Shown piece after piece: positions 60,401-64,000 of a stretch of 64,000 nt of DNA (its first letter is position 1; each line of letters begins with the position of its first letter). The notes beneath the pieces are model-generated. The model ran no database searches. It was not told the DNA's origin and saw only the letters and a program-made list of their open reading frames with translations. This DNA comes from Owenia fusiformis (taxonomy: Eukaryota > Annelida > Polychaeta > Sabellida > Oweniidae). A program made the position numbers and the translations under genes. The stretch is taken from contig CAIIXF020000001.1 in assembly GCA_903813345.2 (NCBI GenBank), positions 12,447,915 to 12,511,914 on the forward strand, read 5' to 3'.

Positions 60401-62757
60401 ATTTTCGCTTGGGGTGAAATATTTATATATTTTACATGTTAAATGTTCATTAGGATATGGAAGATTTGCTGAAGATGTTCATAAGAGATGGCCAGCCAGA
60501 TATGAATCGTCAGATAGAATTCATCATAAAGCAGCTTAACTCAGGTACACATAGTTAAATTTCAATTAATGTTTACTTTCTAATTCTTCACCAAAGAATG
60601 AGTATTTGGTACAAAACATGTACACTTTATCTTTTACACAATTTACAATTGATTCTAATTCAAACATAGATATTAACATCAGTTTGTTTATTATCAGATT
60701 TAACAGTTTTTTCACTTTTAAATTGATATTTACACAAGTGGGTTTACTCATAGTTTGAACAATACATACTCAATTATTATTTTGAGTCGATTTAATATGG
60801 CTTTTCCTTGTTGTATTTTGTAATGTTAAAATAGCATTCTATTACAATACACCAGATGAAGAGCCTGATGATGGTGAGTCAGATGAAGAAGATGAGGATG
60901 AAGATGAAGAAGATCAAGATGCCATGGAGGCAGACCTTGACAAGGCAGAGGTGCTAAGACCCCAGCCTGGAGAACTGCTTGGTGATAAACTTCTCACAAC
61001 CCAGTACTCTAATAAACCATCAACCAATAATAATAACAATCTACAAAATGGAGGCATTCCAAGAAAGAAAAAGGTATTTTTTAAATTGTGAATCCATTTT
61101 ACTGTTGTCTTATTGTATCTTATTTTTCCCTTTGAACTTGGATTTAAAAGATCATAATTTCCTTGGATTTTTTGTTCAAGTTTTGCTTGTATCCCACCTA
61201 TATACACATTTTGCATCCCACTTGTGAATGAAAAAATCATGAAAATGAGCTCTACTTGATCAACTTTTGTCAACATTTGATCAAAGAATTTGTGCACACT
61301 TAAAGAGAAAATCTTTGGGAGAAGACAGAAATTTGTCCAAGCTCGAAAGTTGTATATTTTTTTTCATTTATCTTTTTGCAGTCATCTCTCCAAGCAGACC
61401 AGGACTTGCTCACAAGACCAATAACTCCGCAATCCCGTAAAGGTGGTCCAGCCTTACAACCCAAGGATATGTAAGTCTTAGATGACATCATAACTTTGAA
61501 AGTGAACTTAAAAATTTTTATGAAGATATAATCTGCTTATAATTACCCAAAATTACCTTATTATACAGTCCTACAATCTCAGTTTTATGGTTTTCAATTA
61601 ATATTGTTTCTTTCTATACAATTCCCATTTAAATGGAATATTTTTTTATGTTGTAGTCCAAAATCAAGTGGGGACTTCAGTAGATCAGTATCCCAGTCAT
61701 CAAGGCCTTATACCAGTGACAGACCTCCAACAAGGAGTGGCAGTCGACCTGGAACACAGGACTCATTTAGAGAGCCTCCACCCAGAAGTAAGTCATTTAT
61801 TAGCTTTTAGTATTATGGCAGTTCATTCTGCGTACAATCTTTGAATAATCAATCTAAAGTTTGTAAGTTTTCCAAAGCAATTAATGTATTCCACTTTTAA
61901 ATGTTCAGTGTTACCTACCTTAAACCTGTCGCCAGCTTTCCAACTTCACTTTTCAAAAAATTCCACATGATTCAGACTTGACAACGTTGGCTCAAAATCA
62001 CATGAAAAAAGTGCTCAGAATAGTGAAAGCTGCATGATTTGAAAGCATTTTTGGCCAGGGAGGAGGAGAGTACTGTATCAATCATAGTTATGCACCCTCA
62101 GAGTGTTTTAAAACAATTAACTTAATATTTACAGAGACTGATGCTAAAGGATCAGCCACTGTATCGAAGGCCCTTGGTCAGAATGTGAAGCTTGCAGAGC
62201 CCCAGGCCAACAGTGGAGTGAGACCATCAAGTAAAGCTAAGGGACCAGGGTAAGTATAGAAAACTGAGAATTATACTATGGCTATTCATTGTCAAGTGAC
62301 CGAAACTTTCAAAATTAAAAAGACGAAACTGAATAATTCACTGTTGGACATTTATTTATAATTACAATTATAATTGGCGTGAGACTTTGATAAAATATAT
62401 TCTGTGTTTGCAGATCATCTTTATACATGTTCTATTCAACAAGAGAAGGAAATAACCCCAAATTCAAAGATTACATTGTTTTCTATGAAAATGAATCTAG
62501 AGGTTCATCTTTACTACATGAAGATAGGTTCACCTATGAATTCTGGGTAATTCTTCCTTTTCTAATTAATATTCATCCATATTTTACATTCAGAGGTGAA
62601 GAATACACTGCAGCCTTCAGTGCTAGGCCTAAAGTTCCCAGGACACCTGATCCCAATGCTAGACCTGGCAGTAGAGGGACCATGAGTCCTGCCCCTAAGC
62701 CTCAATATTCCGAGTCCCTTCCTTCATCCAGGCCTGGAACAGGACAGAAAGCACACA
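51401..62757 (+). CDS. ARMC9: ARMC9, LisH and armadillo-repeat ciliary protein (816 aa, last exon not found)
   Basis: ARMC9 localises to the basal body and daughter centriole and supports cilium stability; human mutations cause Joubert syndrome. 21 coding exons: 51401-51460, 52377-52502, 52859-53023, 53319-53474, 53642-53734, 54106-54121, 54249-54340, 54759-54833, 56136-56257, 56725-56857, 57210-57305, 57767-57857, 58917-59040, 59553-59692, 60061-60212, 60454-60544, 60856-61073, 61382-61470, 61657-61787, 62135-62249, 62594-62757. All phases agree. The LisH motif spans exons 1-2. A coiled coil follows ([20 protein letters not shown]). Armadillo region: [48 protein letters not shown]. Then an acidic stretch with [10 protein letters not shown] and a Ser/Pro/Arg-rich low-complexity tail. 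Exon 6 is a 16-base microexon. After 62757 either a short last exon is missing or reading through stops after six residues. Human ARMC9 is 818 aa. Confidence 0.95.
51483..51789. mobile_element. hAT-type MITE in ARMC9 intron 1
   Basis: Inverted ends TAGTGTTGTCGCGAT and ATCGCGACAACACTA. Perfect 8 bp target duplication GCTCACAC at 51475-51482 and 51790-51797. The 307 bp interior is rich in CATCGATG motifs and has no transposase. An exact duplication implies recent insertion. Confidence 0.92.
51828..51873. repeat. GTCCGTCCGT-type simple repeat
   Basis: Imperfect tetranucleotide repeat of GTCC/GTCT units (CGTCCGTCCATCCG, GTCCGTCTGTTGGTCCG) in ARMC9 intron 1. Confidence 0.8.
54834..56135. other. 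ARMC9 intron 8, no extra gene seen
   Basis: 1.3 kb intron. A stretch near 55020-55500 shares TTATCAATTTTTATTTGAACC with itself (about 54980 and 55455), a small direct repeat. A G run lies at 55499. No exon matching the ARMC9 family is missing between GKV (exon 8) and VTPEY (exon 9). Confidence 0.5.
58190..58678. mobile_element. Element with CAGGCCTGTCAAC inverted ends in ARMC9 intron 12
   Basis: Left CAGGCCTGTCAACT and right AGTTGACAGGCCTG are inverted. Flanks CTATACC on both sides (left 58183-58189 region, right after 58678) look like a 7-8 bp target duplication, fitting hAT. The interior is filled with TTTGCGTATTTGTCACGCA-type repeats, a palindrome CGCGAGCGTAGCGAGCGCG at 58492-58510, and four GGTGTTCAAAATTTGG-like units. 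No transposase. Confidence 0.72.
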
Positions 62758-64000
62758 GTATGTACATTTATGTTTGATATGTTGCATTCTGCTGAAATGT
62801 TATTTAAGGAGCAAAACAACTATAAGATCCTCAAAAAGCATGCAGCTTCCAATGCATGGTATACTTCACAGAAGTAGTTTTATATATTGTATTGTATTTT
62901 ATTCAAAGGTGTTTTAATGTGCCCAGTTCGTTTGTAATTTACAGGTTTTGACTTGTCTTTGTTTAGTGAATGATTTATCCATGAAGGGCAAAGGGATGTA
63001 ACATTGTCACGTCGGGTATTGTCAACGGGAGAAATGGGGTAACTTCGACCCTTATTTATATTATTAGAAATTATCTGTTTTCCATCATGTGCAATTTTCG
63101 GAAAAAATAAAAATCTCCTGAGATCTCGATCTATGCGAGAGAAGATTAAGAAACATGACTTCCCCCTAAATCGGAAATTAGAGCAAATAAGCAACAAGGT
63201 GGCAAGGTTACACCATAAGTTAGAGTTACCCCTAATTAAAACAAAATGGCATTGACATTATACCCCTTTGCCCTCGTTCTAAGCTTTTATCCTCTTTTAT
63301 TCATAAGCAGATTTGCAGTTTTATTACACTTGTCTATTGAATTACTTTTCAAAACCAGATATTTTAAATAGAATACAAAGATCTGTACACAAACTTTTTC
63401 TGAATGGATAATGTAAAAGCTCTTCATTTTCTGTTTCCTAAACATTTCTGGGTCTATATTTGTGCTACTATAGCTGTCATTCATGTTGTTCAAAGTACTT
63501 TGCTCATTGGAGATGACTACATTATATTTCACAAAAATTGCAATTGATTCAGTTCTTGTATCATTTTGTTTCTTGTAAATCTGACTGTTTGTCTGATAGC
63601 ATGTAAAAATGTATCAGTTCAGTGTTGTATTTTGATTTTATTCTTATACCCTAAACAATGAAGAAAGGGAATGATGAAATAAGAAATTATACTGATACAA
63701 AGGTTTCATGATGCATGTAATTTCAAGAAGAAAAGATTAACATTGGACAATCTGCAGCACTTAACTGCTACTTAGCAACTTGTAGATCAAATAAAAACAT
63801 TACACTGAATTGATACAAACTGGCTGCCCTATCCAATTTTCTTTGTGTTCCTTTATCCTTTTGGTACCTTCATTTAAAGCCTTAGTCACATTTGCTCTTA
63901 AATGGGCGAACGGCGGCTGTAGCTTCCCAAAATCGATATAGAAAATACACATCTTTCTGCTTATCCATATATTTTGTGCTGCATATTTCTCTCGATTTTG
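62758..64000. other. Region after last ARMC9 exon
   Basis: No further ARMC9 exon could be recognised; it may hold a very short last exon and the 3' UTR. 63035-63235 has weakly inverted ends (TGGGGTAACTTCGA and GTTAGAGTTACCCC), suggesting a decayed foldback element. The minus-strand frames here show no family resemblance. Confidence 0.4.
63876..64000. mobile_element. Second copy of the 7974-8150 MITE, cut by the window end
   Basis: AGTCACATTTGCTCT, GAACGGCGGCTGTAGC and GCTTCCCAAAATCGATATAG match the arms of the element at 7974-8150. The right half lies beyond the window. Confidence 0.65.

Noticed and set aside
60834-60855. Alternative upstream acceptor for ARMC9 exon 17 (AAATAG before CATTCTATTAC)
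   Set aside because: It is in frame and would add seven residues (AFYYNTP), but the downstream CACCAG site fits the family better (NS followed by acidic residues). Kept only as a possible variant.
1-64000. tRNA, rRNA and selenocysteine elements
   Set aside because: Looked for tRNA B-box-like GGTTCGAATCC and rRNA-like conserved blocks while reading; none convincing. A tRNAscan/Infernal run would be needed to exclude them.

Overview
This is a piece of an AT-rich animal (metazoan) nuclear genome. Genes are split into many short exons with GT..AG introns, and the proteins belong to animal families: RING/B-box/FN3 TRIM, ARMC9, cyclophilin H, GLYAT-like acyltransferases, a cholinesterase-type esterase, SLC25A35 carriers and a CAP/sushi secreted protein. 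Compact introns of 0.1-3 kb, many small transposons, GLYAT-like and UGT genes point to a marine invertebrate such as a lophotrochozoan or an ambulacrarian. I cannot fix the phylum from this window.

Layout. 1-2 kb (+): last four exons of an SLC25A35-type mitochondrial carrier cut by the window start. 2.8-7.5 kb (-): complete 8-exon secreted CAP-sushi gene (482 aa). 7.5-13.1 kb: intergenic, repeat-rich, with a palindromic MITE and a hAT element nested in a pogo-like MITE. 13.15-34.17 kb (-): one 7-exon TRIM gene (RING, two B-boxes, coiled coil, COS-like segment, two FN3 domains, no SPRY). Its introns hold three complete genes on the opposite strand: two tandem GLYAT-like genes (17.9-20.8 and 21.9-24.1 kb) and a GPI-tailed carboxylesterase (25.9-28.5 kb). 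35.5-37.5 kb (+): complete second SLC25A35 carrier (312 aa), divergent from the TRIM gene. 37.5-43.3 kb: a 2.6 kb element full of ACCGTAAAA-type repeats and a decayed UDP-glucuronosyltransferase copy. 43.3-50.4 kb (-): complete 7-exon PPIH (cyclophilin H, 179 aa); its introns carry a 430 bp foldback element, a 22 bp minisatellite and a mariner transposase fragment. 51.4-62.8 kb (+): ARMC9, 21 coding exons covering nearly the whole protein (816 aa), head to head with PPIH. 62.8-64 kb: probable 3' region with repeats.

All exon joins below were built by hand from splice sites, reading-frame phase and recalled family similarity; no search was run. The frame closes exactly in every complete gene, which is strong internal support. 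The genes do not form one pathway. ARMC9 acts at the ciliary base, PPIH in the U4/U6.U5 snRNP, SLC25A35 in the mitochondrial inner membrane, and the esterase and GLYAT-like enzymes probably in small-molecule metabolism.

The least ordinary content is non-coding: a family of hairpin elements whose apex keeps a GAGGG/GAGCG-type motif while arms differ, a minisatellite built from the last codons and stop codon of PPIH, and two elements that share CCTGYCAAC-type inverted ends and accumulate short CCGTAAA/ACGCA repeats.
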